Assembly (NCBI GenBank): GCA_030761205.1
Contig: JAULJL010000040.1
Coordinates: 14,826,603-14,890,602 of the forward strand
Direction of reading: 5' to 3'
Source: Fremontodendron californicum
Taxonomy: Eukaryota > Streptophyta > Magnoliopsida > Malvales > Malvaceae
DNA length: 64,000 bases
Under the pieces are notes generated by a model. It saw only the letters and a program-made list of their open reading frames with translations. It did no database searches and was not told the DNA's origin. Every line of letters starts with the position of its first letter. Within the stretch, counting starts at the first letter, position 1. Of the stretch, positions 1 to 11,573 are shown piece after piece. Both the position numbers and the translations under genes were made by a program.

Positions 1-1322
1 AGAGAAGAGGTTACAGATATATTTGATATAATTTTGTAATAATTTTGGTAATCTTTAATATAATTTTGATAACATTTAAAATGATCTATACAAAAATAAG
101 TATACAAATCTAATATACAAATTTACCAAAAAAAAAGTACTTCATAGTAAACTATATATATTAAAATAAATAATATTTACTAATTATATCATTGAGGTAC
201 AAAATACGTGTAGCATAAACTAGTTTATATAAATTCATATGAATGATATATTTATAGAGTTATAATGAAATATATATATATATATGTATATTGGTATTTG
301 ACTATTTGTATTATAAATATTATCTTGCATGGAGGAAAGTCTAATTACCAAAAAGAATGTTTGTTAAGGATAAGCACAAATGTAGAACTCAAATAAAATT
401 TCAAAGTAGGCCAAATATGGAATTGTTGTCAAGTGGTTGCTCAACCTTGAATGAAAGAAGCAGTGTTGAAAAAGTTAGATCAGCTCGGTTTGTTAAACAA
501 ATTTAATTGAAAATTGAAAGTTTATTCGGTGTAGTATGTATTATAAAATCGAGTATTCAATGAATCAATAAAAAATCAATTGAATCAGTAAAAAATCGAA
601 TTAATCCGATAAAAATTGATTTTAAGTTTATTTTTTTTATTTTTTTATATAAATAATAAGATTTAAATATTTAACCTCTTAATTTTATATTAAAATCCTA
701 CCATTAAACCAAATATTTGTTTATTAACTATTTATTATATTTAATAATGATTTAATATTACATTCATATATTTAATATTTAAATTTTTATTTAATCAAAT
801 CGTTAGACCGATTAAATTGATAACCAGAATCCCCTATCAATTCAATCTTCGATTTGGTTTATTAATCATTAGAATGGAGCAAGTAAACCCCACATTTTAA
901 AATTTGTAGAAAGACATTGTCTATACTCGATAATGAGCAGTTCGATGCCAAACTTAATTTTGATGATTTAATTTATGTGACAAACACCCAGCTCTAATCA
1001 ATGCCATACAGATATATTCACAATCTTTTTTTTTTTTTTTTAAAGAGATTAAAGAATCCAACATTTTATAATGGATTATTATAAAATTTCTTCTCATTTT
1101 TCTGGAAAAAAAATAATTATATAATAAATTGGAACAAATTCCTCTTTTTCTTAATAAATAAATAAATAATAATAATGCTGTGTCTCATCAAACAACTTTT
1201 AATGATATAAAGGCAATGATGGACGTGAACTGCACATATACAACTCATTTACTTTGAAATTAAATTCGGGAAAAAAAAAAAGAGTAAAATGCATAGGGTG
1301 AAGAACATGCATATTTTTTTTT
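1..1322. other. AT-rich intergenic region downstream of the sugar transporter
   Basis: No gene is visible. About 540-830 is an AT-rich repeat with repeated AAAAATCGA-like motifs that resembles the stretch at 54860-55185, suggesting two relics of one non-autonomous transposon family. The last ~250 bases should hold the 3' UTR of the minus-strand transporter gene that ends at 1323. Confidence 0.5.
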
Positions 1323-4300
1323 TTATCTAAAGGACGATTGAATCTCTTCTAGACTTCTTCCTTTTGTTTCAGGGACGCAACGTGCCACAAAAACAATAGT
1401 TAAAGCAGCCACAATTGCGTAAATAGTGAAAGTCCCTGCTCATTAGAAGCAAAGCAAGCATGTTAATTATAGACTCGTAGGGCTAGTTTAACATTCCTGT
1501 TGAAAAAATTTAGGTTAAAAAAAACTTGTAAAAAAAATGTGATGAAAAAATATAATTTAAAAACTTTTAAGTGTTTAAGCATTGCTCTGAAAAAGTGTTG
1601 CAGAAAATTGAAATGTCAAAAAAATATGTTTAAAATAATAAAAGTCATTTTATCCAAAAGTCAGCTTTTACAGCCCAAAAACTATATTTTTTGACTTTCG
1701 GGTTTGACTTTTCAAACCATGATTTCAACAGCAAAAGTTAATTTCTTTTATCTGTTTAGTATTGCGTTTGCGGTGAAAAACAACTTTTAGCCTCAAAAAC
1801 TGTGCCAACAATGCTAAACAAGGCCTTAATTGTATTTAATAACTAAGCACAAATAAGAGAGAGAGAGAGACCTCCACCACTCCAGGTCAGAAGCAAGTTT
1901 GCAGTCATAGTAATTACCCACGATGTCAGCCAATTCGCCAACGTTGCTACACTGCCAGCTAGACTCTTAATATTTACTGGAAGTATCTGAAAGATGAATT
2001 TTATGAAGAAAAAAAAAATTAAGCACCTTGCCGAAACAACTGCAACAACGTCAGCAATGTATATTATACGATTCCTGATTCTAAAGTTGTAACAACTTGA
2101 GCAAGAAATTCCGAAATACGGCATAGATACATACAAGAGATCCACAACATATTATAAAGAAAGCACTTATAATCTATGTTGCTCGGATTTGGATGTGAGT
2201 GTCGTATACGGACCGGTATGTGTATGACACGAGTATGTTCAATTTTTAAAAGTTTTTTCATGTATTTGGAGGGTCCTTAGAGGATCATAATTCTATACCC
2301 ACATCCGGATATGTGTCGAACACAGATACTTAAAAAAAAAAAAGAAAAGTCGGAGCAACATAGCTTATAAGTTATAACCCTGGTGAGGAAACAGTAACAA
2401 TCAAAATGTAGGAATCTATCTTAATGCTGTTTCTATAGCATGGCCTTAAGTTTCGCAAGTGTATCCCAGGTTTGTTTCTCGCTACCTATCTCTTGCACTT
2501 TTACTCTATGTTACTCGGACTTAGGTGTGAGTGTCGAACACCGGTATGTTCAATTTTTTTGTCCAAAATTTCCATGTATTTAAAGGGTTCTTGGAGGATC
2601 ATATTCCCATACCCATGTCCGGATATGCGTCTAACACGGATACTTCAAGAAGAATGAAGAGTAAGAGGAACAAAGCTTTTACTAAAGCCAATGCAGACCA
2701 TCCAAATGCATACATGCATGCCACCCATGATAAGAATTAAGAACCTCATACATGAAAATGATAAGAGCATAAGATGACTAAAAGCACATAGCAGCAATAT
2801 CGAATAAACATGTGATATAATCGCAATGGATTTAGGGCTAGTTTAGCATTGCTGTTGGAAAAAGCTTGGGTTGGAAAAAGCTCGAGTTGGAAAAAGTGTG
2901 TTTATAAAGTGTGCTTTAAAAACGTTTAAGTGTTTAACATTGCTTTGAAAAAGTGTTGTTGGAAATTGAAATGTCAAAAAAAGATATGTTTAAAATAATA
3001 AAAGTGTAGAAATGTGAGGATAATAAAGTCATTTTATCCAAAAGCCAGCTTTTAAAACCCCAAAGCTATATTTTTTGGATTTTTGGTTTGGCTTTTCAAA
3101 CCATGGTTTGAACAGCAGAAGCTAATTTTTTTTATCTGTTTAGCATTGCGTTTGCGGTGAAAAGCAGCTTTTGACCTCAAAAGCTGTGCCAAAAGCAATG
3201 CTAAACGAGGCCTTAATATCATTGTCACTAGATAAGCCAATACCCTCAACCATTAAGCAGGGTTGCTTAAAAGGATAATAGATCTTCCTTTTCGGATTGA
3301 GGTCAGTTACTTATTATCCATGAACAGACAAACTTGTATAATCGCTTACAGTGCACAATTAAAGAATGTTTCCTATGTATGGTGAGGTGAAAATACAAGA
3401 GAAATTTGAATACCTCGGACATTATAACCCATGGAATTGCTCCAACACCCAGTGAGAAGGAAATCGCAAAGGACTGGATGAAAATAGAAAAAGAAAAAAA
3501 AAAAAAAGAGTCAATCGGACTGAAACGACCGAACTAGAGTACATGATACACACATACACTCGACCCCATGTGAAAGAAATCTTACCACAAGGCCCACCAG
3601 TGAAAGTGTTCCCATTATGCTATGTAAGCCAGAATCTTCAGCGATGAAGCCCTGGTATCAGTGACGGAAAAGAAGACAAAGGAGAAGGTATTAAGAGGCG
3701 GTACTAAAATGATTAAAGAAAGAATTTCTCAAGTAGGATTGCTTAATTCTTGAAATTGGTATTCTAAGAGATACTGAAAAAGAAAGGTCAAAGTACATAG
3801 GAAGTCCCTGTACTATATCACCAAATGGAAATTAGTCCCTCTACTATAAAACGAAGTAATTTAGTCCATGTACTTTTAAAATTGAAGGAAAAAGATAAAA
3901 TCACTAACTAGTATAACGAAAACTGTTAAAAAAACTGACGTGGCATTTAACATTGTGTTTATTTGATGGTGTGAAACCAATAAAATATATTATTTTAAGC
4001 TGACGTGAACAAAATAACAAACTAAATTGGCAAAAAATAATTTGATGTTGCCAACTTAGTTTGTTATTTTGTCCACGTAAAATAATATATTTTATTAGTG
4101 CCACGTCAGCATTTGACATCTACGTTATCAAATAAACAAAATATTAAATGTCACGTCCGTTTTTTTTAATGTTTCTGCTACACTGGTTAGTGATTTTGCT
4201 TTTTTGCTTCAATTTTAAAAGTACAGGCACTAAATTACTCAGTTTTATAGTAGAGGGACTAATTTGCACTAGATGATATAGTACAGGAACTTCTTAGGTA

Positions 4301-7300
4301 CTTTGACCGAAAAAGAAAGCTAAATGAGAATAAATGGATGTAACATAACCAACCTCGGCGTAAAATGCAACTGCAACAAGGAGCAGACTCAGAGTCATTC
4401 CAGATGAGGATACCTGCAAAAATCATTTCAGATTATTGATCTTATTCATTGCTATCTTCATTTTAGCTCATTATAAAATATAAGGTGAAATGGTGAATAG
4501 TTAGCGCAAACACACCATAAGAAGCAGCCTTCGGCCAGCTTTGTCCACCAACCACGTAGTCACACCAGTTGCAACGACCTACATAGGATACAAACTCCTA
4601 TTAGAACCAATCAAAATAAAACTCCCTTGCAATATATGGATGGCCTGCATGAAAAAACAAGACTATGCATAACTAACAAGTTACCTGAATTACCCCGAGC
4701 CCGAATGTCGCAGCATTACTAGATGAAACGCCTAAGGAATTATATAGCATAGTCAAATAATGAAACAGAAGGCAAAAATAAATAGAAAACTGAAAATCAA
4801 AGATGTTGCAACGTTACAGATTACAAACCAGTTTATGCCATTAATGCATTATGGTTAACTTATTATAGAATGCGAGCACTCGAGATGGAAATGGGAGATT
4901 CATTTTTTGTAAACTTATGTGATTAACATAATGTCTCTGGTATTCTTAACGTCTGAGTACAGCAATAAGATATACAAAGAGAAGATTAGCAAATCTCTCA
5001 CAGACCACAAATGTATTCTTTCCTGCTTTATTTGGAACATCCACTAGATATTATTCAGATGACAAGTTTGTCTTATAAAATTTGTATTTGTATACCATCC
5101 AAAAGTGGTGGTTCGCACGTTTTGACGTCTCCATTTATTAGAGAAATTTATTTATCCACCATCTAAAGCTTCAATGAATAGTAAAATCGTAGTTAAACAT
5201 CAAAGAAATTTTGTTCTAACCAGCTCTTTCAAAGATATTACTGGAATAGAATAAAACACCATTGATACCACTGAGTTGCTGAAGCACCAGTAATCCAATC
5301 CCTACCTGCAGCATACCAATTACCACTAAAACTGGGGGTTCGATACTTTTAAGGACAAAGGGGGAAAAAAATGTTATACATGAAATAAAAAATTCAAAAA
5401 CAAAAGAATCTACCATCAAAGGATACCAATATCTTTTTCGCTTGAGATCTGCAAATCGAACTGTTGTTCTCTTCCTTGATGATGCTACAGCTTTCTGCAG
5501 AAGTTCAAATTAGTGCTTAACATAATTTTAAGAGGAGACTAGAAAAAAATGGCCATAAGGTTGTACAACCTTATCTAATCAACTATAACTTTTGTATAAC
5601 AACTTAGTTTTGCAGTTGAATCCAGATAGCATGAGCCTTGGATGAAGTGAAAAAGATAGATTGCCAATAACTCAGTTCAATACCTTGATTTCATTAACTT
5701 CAACAGAAATATCTGTATCAAAGCCACGCAAAACTTGCAAAGAGGCTTCAAAATCTTCCATCATTCCCATTTGTGCCTGGATGCAACCCAGTCACAAGAC
5801 AATAACAGGCAAAATCATATTTACAAAAGGAAATTGGAAAAGAAAGAGGTCATAAAAGGTCTAATCAATATGATAGCCGGTGCAAGTTTCATACCAGCCA
5901 TCGAGGAGATTCAGGTATGAAGAATAGGCCAGGTATCAATATTGTACATGGTAATATTCCTACAAGAAGAAGCATAGCAGTCTGTTAATGATAACTGTGC
6001 ATTAACCAACCAATTTGATTGATTATTGATATACACTAACCATCATTCCTCTTTAAGTGAACCATAGCGGTCTAACGTATATGCAAATAATATCAGAAGT
6101 CATAACTACATTGTCATGGGAAGAAGTAGTTGCTTTAGAGCCTAATAGCCGTCTATCTCTATTAAATTTAAAAGAGCTTTATTCCCAAGAGAAAAAGAGA
6201 TTTCCAAAAGCATTATTTAATTTTCTAGAAAACAATATCTTAATTAACTTTAGTCACATGCAAGAGTTCAAGTACTCGTATGCATGCAAGATAAGGAATC
6301 TTCAAAAACCTTCGAATTTGTTTGACTATTAAGAAAAGTTTGGATATTGTTTCTCCAATAGCATTCAAAGCTTCTCTTTCTTTGAAAGAAGGGCTAAGTG
6401 AACAAATTCTAATCCACATACCTAAAACTGCAAGCACTCTCCAATGTGTAAACAGTCCCAACAGATAAGCCAGCATTATTCCAATAGTGACCGATAGCTA
6501 TCCAATAAAGAAGTTTTACTTGATCAATCAGTTAAGAAAAGTAAATACGGGATACCAATATGGATATTAACTATGTTACTCGGACTCGGGTATGAGTGTT
6601 GGATATGAGTATATATCCGACACGGGTATGTTAATTTTTTTTTTTTTCAAGATTTTCATGTATTTGGAAGGTCCTTGGAGGATTATATCCTCATACCCAC
6701 GTCCCGATATGCGTCGAATACGGGTGTTGGACACGAGTACTTCAAGAAAATTGAAGAGTCGGAGCAACATAGGATATTAATGTGGAACAAACCTGGTTCA
6801 CTGATCCAAGCCTTCCTCTCATGTTTTGGGGTGATATCTCAGCTATATATACAGGTACCTAGACATAATTAACTTGATGATGCCACTGCTGTTTTAACCA
6901 TTATTTAAAAAAAGGAGAAAAGAAGTAAAGAAGTAAAGAACAGCTGAACGCTTTCGAGTTACCGTGTACGAAATTATACCGACACCAAAGCCTTCTAATA
7001 ACCTTCCCATGAATAAAAATGATGCATCCTACAAATGCACAAGGCGTAATAAATTAGCAACAAGCTTTGCAAGGAAGACACATCAACAAGGACAAAATTA
7101 TCAAAAGTTACTCACTTTGGCAAAAGATATGGCCAACCATCCTATTATGTTAGGAATCGCAGCAATCATTAACGACTGCAAATTCAACACAAAACAATGT
7201 AGTATTCAATCGTTAAAGTGGGAAAAAAAAAACCATAAAAAATATCAAGGATTCGTATTTGATGCATTATCGGTGTAAATACAAATATAAATGTGGAAGA

Positions 7301-8002
7301 TTAATGGATTAAATTTATAAGTTCTCAGTTCTAAGCTGAAACATTGCATTAATCAAAGGGTAAATAAGAGAAACTAAGAACGAAAGAAGTAGAAAGAAAT
7401 TAATCGAAAATCAATTTCTACCCCTTTTCGGCCAATATATTCAGCAATCTGACCACTGGCTATCGCCCCAACCATTGCGCCCACATTTGACAACGAACCA
7501 AAAAGAGAAAACTGCCAGCACAAAAGAAGAAAAAAGGTTAATTTAATGCAAAGAAATTAGAATAAACCAATTTAAATTGAAAAAAAAGAAAAAAGAAAAA
7601 GAAAAAGGAATTTAGGTGATTCAAATTCAGACCTCTGAAATCGAAAGCTTAAGATCACTGACGATTTGATCTTGCGTAGGAGAAGAATATCCGCACTGTA
7701 TTTTCAAATTTGAAAAAATAATTAAGAAAAAAATCATAAATTTACAGTTGAACACGAAATTAGAAACGAAAAGGAGCAAGAAAAAGAGAGATGGAGAATT
7801 ATTATACGGTGAAGCCAAATTGGATAGGACCCAAGGCGACGATGAGGACGCAGAGGACGACGGAGATTGATCCATCGCGAATGACTTGGGCCGAGGACCC
7901 CAAAGCACTTGACTGCCTCGAGCTCATCCGATACCAGCTTCCGGTATGTAAAAACGGCTTCTTGAGATCTCGGGTTTCTTCATTATCGTCCCTGAAACTC
8001 AT
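1323..8002 (-). CDS. ERDL6: ERD6-like 6 sugar transporter (tonoplast MFS monosaccharide exporter)
   Basis: Eighteen exons join in phase to a 487-residue major-facilitator sugar carrier: 8002-7808, 7695-7633, 7511-7422, 7175-7116, 7028-6963, 6858-6793, 6497-6422, 5959-5895, 5776-5684, 5494-5414, 5305-5221, 4731-4685, 4578-4516, 4413-4354, 3651-3586, 3473-3414, 1986-1872, 1435-1323. All borders are GT..AG. Visible family marks are IGRKG after the second helix, PESPRWL at the end of the first half, QQLSGINGVLFYSSN in helix 7, DKAGRR, and PETKGRSLEEIQ at the C terminus; about 12 membrane helices are expected. The start is the ATG opening MSFRDDNEETRDLKKP, a conserved N terminus with the LKKPFL dileucine-type stretch. 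Arabidopsis ERDL6 exports glucose from the vacuole (family knowledge). The match in length and exon-by-exon sequence makes the call firm; transport direction is inferred. Introns 3, 6 and others are clean, but introns 6, 14, 16 and 17 hold transposons. Confidence 0.95.
1480..1825. mobile_element. Tourist-like MITE, copy A (in ERDL6 intron 17)
   Basis: A 346-bp element starting GGGCTAGTTTAACATTCC and ending in the inverse of GGCCTTGTTTAGCATTG. It is closely similar along its length to copy B (2835-3212), including the central TTTGGGGTTT-like and GCGTTTGCGGTGAAAA blocks. The right flank is TTA but the left flank is GTA, so the PIF/Harbinger-type 3-bp target duplication has decayed here. Confidence 0.75.
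2174..2363. mobile_element. hAT-type MITE family 1, copy in ERDL6 intron 16
   Basis: Ends are CTATGTTGCTCGGA and the inverse TCGGAGCAACATAG. It is flanked by CTTATAAT (left) and CTTATAAG (right), a 7/8 match for an 8-bp target duplication. Confidence 0.8.
2506..2675. mobile_element. hAT-type MITE family 1, second copy in ERDL6 intron 16
   Basis: Starts CTATGTTACTCGGACT; the right end is worn (GAGGAACAAAG). A perfect 8-bp duplication CTTTTACT lies on both sides, which fixes the ends. Confidence 0.8.
2835..3212. mobile_element. Tourist-like MITE, copy B (in ERDL6 intron 16)
   Basis: A 378-bp element with ends GGGCTAGTTTAGCATTGCT and the inverse of GGCCTCGTTTAGCATTGCT, flanked on both sides by TTA. 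Terminal sequence and 3-bp TTA duplication are those of PIF/Harbinger (Tourist) elements. It has no coding capacity. Sister of copies A and C. Confidence 0.85.
3786..4308. mobile_element. MULE-type inverted-repeat MITE (in ERDL6 intron 14)
   Basis: A 523-bp element that is almost one long palindrome: its two halves match as inverted repeats for ~190 bp each, beginning GGTCAAAGTACATAGG and ending CCTAGGTA-like CTTTGACC. The 10-bp sequence GAAAAAGAAA flanks both ends exactly. Long terminal inverted repeats with a 9-10-bp duplication point to the Mutator superfamily. The transcript could fold into a long hairpin. Confidence 0.85.
6571..6772. mobile_element. hAT-type MITE family 1 (in ERDL6 intron 6)
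   Basis: A 202-bp copy with intact ends CTATGTTACTCGGACTC and GAGTCGGAGCAACATAG and a perfect 8-bp duplication GATATTAA. Confidence 0.9.
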
Positions 8003-8473
8003 CGATGCAAAAACAATGCCGGATTGGGACGATCGAATTTGCAGAAAAAACTTGAAGCTCTGAGCTTTCGATTGAAGCAGAAAAAGGAAATGACGAGGAT
8101 GATGAAGATGATGATGACCGTTGAGTTGGTTAATACTTAATATTTTGAGGGGGAAAAGAACACGTGGTGCCAATTTTTTTTGGGATTTATCGGTATAATT
8201 GTAATTAAAGACATATTTTTCAATATGTTTGTTAATTAAAGAGTTTCGTAGGGGGCTTAGCCATGCTTTTTGGTTGAGTGATTTTCGTTTTTGGCAAGAA
8301 TCCATGATTTCAAAGACTAGATCCTATTACCGGGGGGCCTTTTTACCAGTCTTTTGAATGCCAAAGGATTTTTACTATTTTTGGACGACTTGAATTTTTC
8401 AAGCTTTGGAGAGATTGAAATTGAGAGATCAAATTTGTATAATGACTAACTAAAACATTTACAAGTCATAATC

Positions 8474-8990
8474 ATGAACCCTCCGCCGCAAGCCACCATT
8501 ATCACCACCAGAAGCACCGTCAAAAAAGCTTACCTCCGCCGCCAGATCCTCTTCTCGCCACCCTTATTTCCACCTATCCCCCACCAAAACTATCTCCTTC
8601 AAAATCCATTCTCTTCCAACAACTCGTCACCAAAGCCGATAACTCAATCTACACTCGCTTCATTTCCCTTTGTGCAAAACGAATCCAACGTCCTCCCAAA
8701 CACAGTCCTCTCTCTTTTCCCACAAAAACTCCGAGAAATTGGGGTCTCAGCTCGCAAAGCAAGCAATTTCCACGATCTTTCAGACAAGTTTTCTTTGTCG
8801 GATACTTCCATCCTTACAATGGACGATGAAACGCTGTTTCAAATGTTGAAATCTGTCAAAGGGATTGGGCCTTTGTCGGTCCACATGTTTATGATATTTT
8901 CGCTTTATAGACCCTGATGTTTTGCCTGTGGGGGGATCTTCGAGTGAGGAAAAGAGTCTAGTTTTTGTATGGGTTTAGAGTTTACCTAAT
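8474..8990 (+). pseudogene. Decayed HhH-GPD DNA-3-methyladenine glycosylase-like gene
   Basis: Pieces of the plant alkylbase-DNA-glycosidase family appear in order but in shifting frames. 'DPLLATLISTYPPPK' near 8544-8590 and 'SKSILFQQLVTKADNSIYTRFISLC' to ~8672 lie in one frame; 'NTVLSLFPQKLREIGVSARKAS' and 'LKSVKGIGPLSVHMFMIFSLYRP' lie in another, up to 8914. An extra C then breaks the conserved PDVLPVGDLRVRK block, a second extra G follows, and a CAG-to-TAG type stop sits in front of an FLYG remnant near 8970. The helix-hairpin-helix (KGIGPLSVHMF) remains, and the catalytic Asp region (PVGDLRVRK) survives only out of frame. About 60 bases are missing between PPPK and the FQQL block. I see no intact reading frame, so this is non-functional as protein; start and end are approximate. 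Confidence 0.85.
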
Positions 8991-9552
8991 TGTTGTGTTA
9001 TTGAGCTTTGAACTAGAATTAGTTATAGGTTCGATCTGTTTATGTTTACAATTGCTGCTTTTGAGTTACAATTGCTGTTTAAATAAATAAATCTGCGTCA
9101 ACGTTAATTGAAAAATTGGAGAAATTAACTTGTTTAAGCACTGCTTAACTGAGATTTGCAAAAGTTTCAAATTATGGTTTTAGTTAGATCTGATAATTTT
9201 AAATACGACACAAAAAAATGACACGAACATGATAAAATTTATATTACAAAATTATTAACATGTTAAAATTTATAAAATATACAATATTTAAACATAATTA
9301 TGACACAAAAATAATACGAATACATTGCAAGCTACAAAATATGTGGGTCTTTGCCAGGGATCGAATCAGGTAGGAATACTAAACACTATATTACAACTAT
9401 ATAATGGGTTTATTAATGGAGGAATCCTCTAAAGGACTTAATAATGTTATAACTCTTGGAAGTTTGGGTCAGAAGGCCATCTAAATGGTCTCTCTCTTTG
9501 TGTCCAGAAATGTGGACAAAGGCCCAATTAAGGTCTATTTTCAGAGTTCAGT

Positions 9553-9957
9553 CCAAAAGCCAACTTAAGTGCTCTCTTCTTTGAAGTCCAAAAATATGGA
9601 TCAAAAGCTGACTTAAAAGTCCCTTGAGTCCAACTGATGATAACTACTTAAGCTTAAGGTGTTCGTATATTTTCTCGTGTCATAATCGTATTTAAGTATT
9701 TTATATTTGTATAAATTTTTACCTGTTAATAATTTGTGTTATGTAGATTTTGACATGTTCGTGTATTCGTATCTTGTCCGTGTTTTTTTTTCGTGCCATG
9801 TCGTATTTTAGTTTTTTTTTTTCGTATCGTGTTCGAAATTGTCAGGTCTACAAAAGCCCACTTAAAAAGCTCTCTTCTCTGGAGTCCAAAAATGTGGATC
9901 AAAAGCTGACTTAAAACTCCCTTGAGTCCAACTGATGATAACTACTGAAGCTTAAAA
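9553..9957 (+). repeat. ~105-bp direct repeat flanking an AT-rich insert
   Basis: The segment around 9553-9655 (GTCCAAAAATATGGATCAAA, GTCCAACTGATGATAACTAC) recurs at about 9851-9957 with a few changes. Between them lies a ~195-bp stretch rich in TACGA/GTGTCG motifs that belongs to a dispersed AT-rich family. A weaker third relative (GTCCAGAAATGTGGACAAAG) begins near 9502. Confidence 0.75.
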
Positions 9958-11536
9958 TTCTTTGGACACAAACAAATGAAACAGAAATGAATGGGTATTT
10001 CTTGGGCAAACCCAAAGATAATAAGCTCACTTTACCAACCCAAATAAGCCCAATCCAATAGTCCAATCCAACCCAAAGATGGGGCTCAATGCCAGACTTT
10101 GCCTGTTGGCTATTGCCAATTGCAAGCATAGGTTTTTTTTATGAGAATATGAAGGTAAACGTTTTAAGCAAAGATTTGAGATAAAATCCTCATTCTACAC
10201 AAAAATGCCCAGAAATATTCCCAATAAAGTGAGAACCCAATAACTAAAATGAATTTTTAATTCTTATAACACCTTAGAGAAAATGATTTAAACTCTTCAT
10301 GCTGAATTTTCACTATCTTATCTTATAGTATAGTATAGTACATCTTTTTAATTACAACAGCTTATTTGCCTTGATTTGAGGATGAGATTTGAGTGCAGAC
10401 AAAAAAAAATATTTAACCAATAATTATGTACATTTTTAATAATTTAATAAATATTTAATTATGTTGTAAATTAATTAATAAATATATAGCTGTTTAATAC
10501 TACTGATAATATGTTATGTCTAATTAACTCTTATCCAAATAAATATTACGGACAAAATTTGTGTGATCCATTGATTGATAGAGTATTAAAATTTTAATTT
10601 TAATGATCAAATTTCAATATCTGACAATATCAAGTACTAAAAATAAATAGTACTCCTTGTTATTAATACCAAAAATTAATATCAGCATCGATCAAATTAA
10701 ATATTTTTTTCGTCTACTTTTTAATTATATTTGATATTGATTACTATATTAATAGGATACGGAGAATGAACCAATGCGTAATGGAAAAATTAAAATGTAT
10801 CATATTTGTGACTTTGGGGTTTTTTTTCTTCAAAGAAAACAACACCCAAAGGAGACAAATAACTCACAAATATTACAAAGCAAACGATTCAAACTAGAAA
10901 ATCAATAATCCAAAATATCTAAACTAATTATGGCCCAACTTTCACATAAATGTCTATTAATTGGTTTAGAAGCACTTTATTCCTTTGAAAAAGCCTTTCT
11001 TTGATCACCTCTTAGCAGCTGCATGCCTAATGGCTTGCCTTTTATTTTTTTTGGGAATATTATGTAATTTGTAAGAGTAATAATCTCATTAGTTTGGAGA
11101 TTTGACAATTAAGATAGATTTTTCATGGTGGCCAAAAAAAAAAAAAAAGTTGTCATGATATTTATAGATACATGAACTTAAAAAGATAATCAATACTTCC
11201 AACAATTTTGTATTTGCTCCAAAATATACTAAGAGTGGGCAAACATATTTACAACTTAGAATCCAATAATAACAACAAAAAAACAAATTAATGTACCCTT
11301 TATTAGTTAATTTTTTTTTAAAAAAATATTGTCATAAAATGATATTTTAATGCGATGGGATTTTTTCGATCGAAATCTAAATGGACCTTAATCAAAGTAG
11401 GACACAAAACACACATAAATAGCTAGGATCTTTTGGGGAGGGTGGTCTAAGATCTAATCTATATATCATCCCCCCATTATAAAAAGTGGGTTGAAGAACA
11501 TCGAATTAATGGACCACTCCATTTCACTTTGTTTGC

Positions 11537-11538
<2 letters not shown>

Positions 11539-11570
<32 letters not shown>
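11539..11570. repeat. TA dinucleotide microsatellite
   Basis: About 16 TA units in a run. Similar tracts lie at 14268-14300, 17018-17057 and 58897-58928. Confidence 0.95.

Positions 11571-11573
<3 letters not shown>

Noticed and set aside
9352..9375. GGGATCGAATC-like words suggesting a tRNA T-arm
   Set aside because: No cloverleaf, anticodon arm or acceptor pairing around it.
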